A stretch of DNA of 5,563 nt, taken from assembly GCA_020355145.1 (NCBI GenBank), contig CP070660.1, forward strand, positions 1,460,919 to 1,466,481. The letters are read 5' to 3'. The translations under genes and the position numbers were made by a program. Below the pieces are notes generated by a model, which saw only the letters and a list, made by a program, of their open reading frames with translations, was not told where the DNA came from and did not search any database. The stretch comes from Deltaproteobacteria bacterium. Its GTDB lineage: Bacteria; Desulfobacterota; DSM-4660; Desulfatiglandales; B25-G16. Numbering within the stretch: position 1 is the first letter of the stretch; each line of letters starts with the position of its first letter. Of the stretch, positions 4,738-5,563 are shown piece by piece.

Positions 4738-5563
4738 CTATTTTTTCACCCTTTTTACCTTTCTCCTTGTTTTCAGTTCTGCCTCTTTGATTGACTCGCT
4801 CATTATCTTTAACCTTTCCATGACCAGATGATTCAGGGTGTTTTTTGGGTAATCTCCTCTTTTATCCCTTTTTCCTGCCTTGACGCCGGTTAGAATCTCA
4901 ATTCCCTCATCCATATTTTCAATGGCATAGATATGAAATTTACCTTTTTCCACAGCACTTATAAGCTCTTTCTTAAGCATCAGATCGTTTATATTTCTCT
5001 TGGGGATAATAACGCCTTGCTGCCCTGTCAGACCCCTGGACTTACAGACATCGAAAAAACCCTCTATCTTTCTGGTAACACCACCAATAGGCTGACATTC
5101 ACCTAACTGGCTTACAGAACCGGTAACGGCAATCCCCTGACGTATAGGTTTATTTGATAGGCAGGATAGAATAGCAAAGAGCTCAGCAGCCGAGGCGCTG
5201 TCTCCATCAACCACTCCATAGCTTTGCTCAAAGGTAACGCTGGCCGAAAGTGCAAGGGGCTTGTCCAATGCATACTTATTCTTCAGATAACTTTCCATAA
5301 TCAAGATGCCTTTGGTATGAATATTGCCACTCATCTTGGCCTCCCGCTCAATATCCACTACCCCTTCCTTGCCAGGTGTAGCCGTAGCGGTTATCCTTAT
5401 TGGTTTTGCAAACATATAGTCACCTAAGTCGTAGATAGTTAGACCATTTACCTGGCCTAGAACCTCCCCTTTTGTCTGGATATTGAGGGTCTCTTCCTCG
5501 ATCATCTCCTGGATTTTCACCTCCATGAGATTTGATCTCTGTCTCTTTTCTTCAATAGCCCTC
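4738..5563 (-). CDS. Lon-family (S16) ATP-dependent protease, YcbZ/LonH-like, C-terminal part (5' end outside window)
   Basis: The frame is open from the right edge to TAG at 4740-4738, giving 274 residues. An internal Met at 5526 is not the start: the 12 codons before it (AIEEKRQRSNL and one more) continue the protein. It holds the whole S16 protease domain, with GQVNGLTIYDLGDYMFAKP, then IERE...GNIHTKGILIMESYL, the nucleophile in FEQSYGVVDGDSASAAE and GGVTRKIEGFFDVC. Counting from Met 5526, Ser110 and Lys153 form the catalytic dyad; their 43-residue spacing equals that of E. coli Lon Ser679 and Lys722. The wording of these blocks fits the YcbZ/LonH type of about 800 residues with an AAA ATPase part, which would lie outside the window. 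It probably degrades damaged or regulatory proteins. The tail is Lys/Arg-rich (RRKVKRVKK). Confidence 0.9.
   Translation of the reverse strand, partial: RAIEEKRQRSNLMEVKIQEMIEEETLNIQTKGEVLGQVNGLTIYDLGDYMFAKPIRITATATPGKEGVVDIEREAKMSGNIHTKGILIMESYLKNKYALDKPLALSASVTFEQSYGVVDGDSASAAELFAILSCLSNKPIRQGIAVTGSVSQLGECQPIGGVTRKIEGFFDVCKSRGLTGQQGVIIPKRNINDLMLKKELISAVEKGKFHIYAIENMDEGIEILTGVKAGKRDKRGDYPKNTLNHLVMERLKIMSESIKEAELKTRRKVKRVKK

Noticed and set aside
5224..5427. Plus-strand 67-codon open frame opposite the Lon-like gene.
   Set aside because: It is antisense to a clearly conserved protease domain and has no ribosome binding site or recognisable sequence. Similar antisense frames inside 3171-3798 and 4015-4215 are rejected for the same reason.
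1..5563. CRISPR array or replication origin.
   Set aside because: I saw no regularly spaced direct repeats and no cluster of DnaA-box-like sequences.

Overview
The window is bacterial chromosome of moderate, slightly AT-leaning composition. Four protein genes can be assigned to families, two of them cut by the window edges, and there is one complete tRNA gene. AGG/AGA arginine codons are frequent. A class III CoA-transferase-family enzyme sits next to a metallo-beta-lactamase hydrolase, and a YcbZ/LonH-type Lon protease lies nearby. This combination would suit an anaerobic Desulfobacterota-like (deltaproteobacterial) or related lineage, but that placement is a low-confidence inference.

Left edge (1-302, minus): the N-terminal 100 codons of rsmE (16S rRNA m3U1498 methyltransferase), with a Shine-Dalgarno site and a plausible promoter. 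Positions 303-554 hold no recognisable gene.

Middle (555-2348): this looks like a decayed integrated element. A 17-bp copy (16/17 identical) of the 3' end of tRNA-Leu lies at 555-571, in direct orientation to the real one at 2332-2348. Next to the tRNA, pointing at it, is a C-terminal fragment of a tyrosine recombinase (2161-2301). The roughly 1.8 kb between the repeats also carries a locally GC-rich coding fragment (996-1298, minus) and a 97-residue hypothetical gene (1576-1869, minus). Upstream of that gene is a compact promoter, stem-loop and T-run unit (about 1930-2043, minus), which could be a small RNA or an attenuating leader.

The tRNA-Leu(CAA) gene (2329-2416, minus) is intact. It encodes CCA and has a consensus promoter and an intrinsic terminator.

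Right part: two plus-strand genes 22 bp apart probably form an operon. The first encodes an alpha-methylacyl-CoA racemase/CaiB-BaiF family enzyme (2675-3817) with all the racemase catalytic positions; the second encodes a metallo-beta-lactamase-fold hydrolase (3840-4736). A 17-bp dyad overlaps the putative promoter of this operon. Together they suggest acyl-CoA handling, with substrate unknown. Converging on the operon, one base away, is the C-terminal half of a Lon-family (S16) protease gene that runs off the right edge (4738 to beyond 5563, minus).
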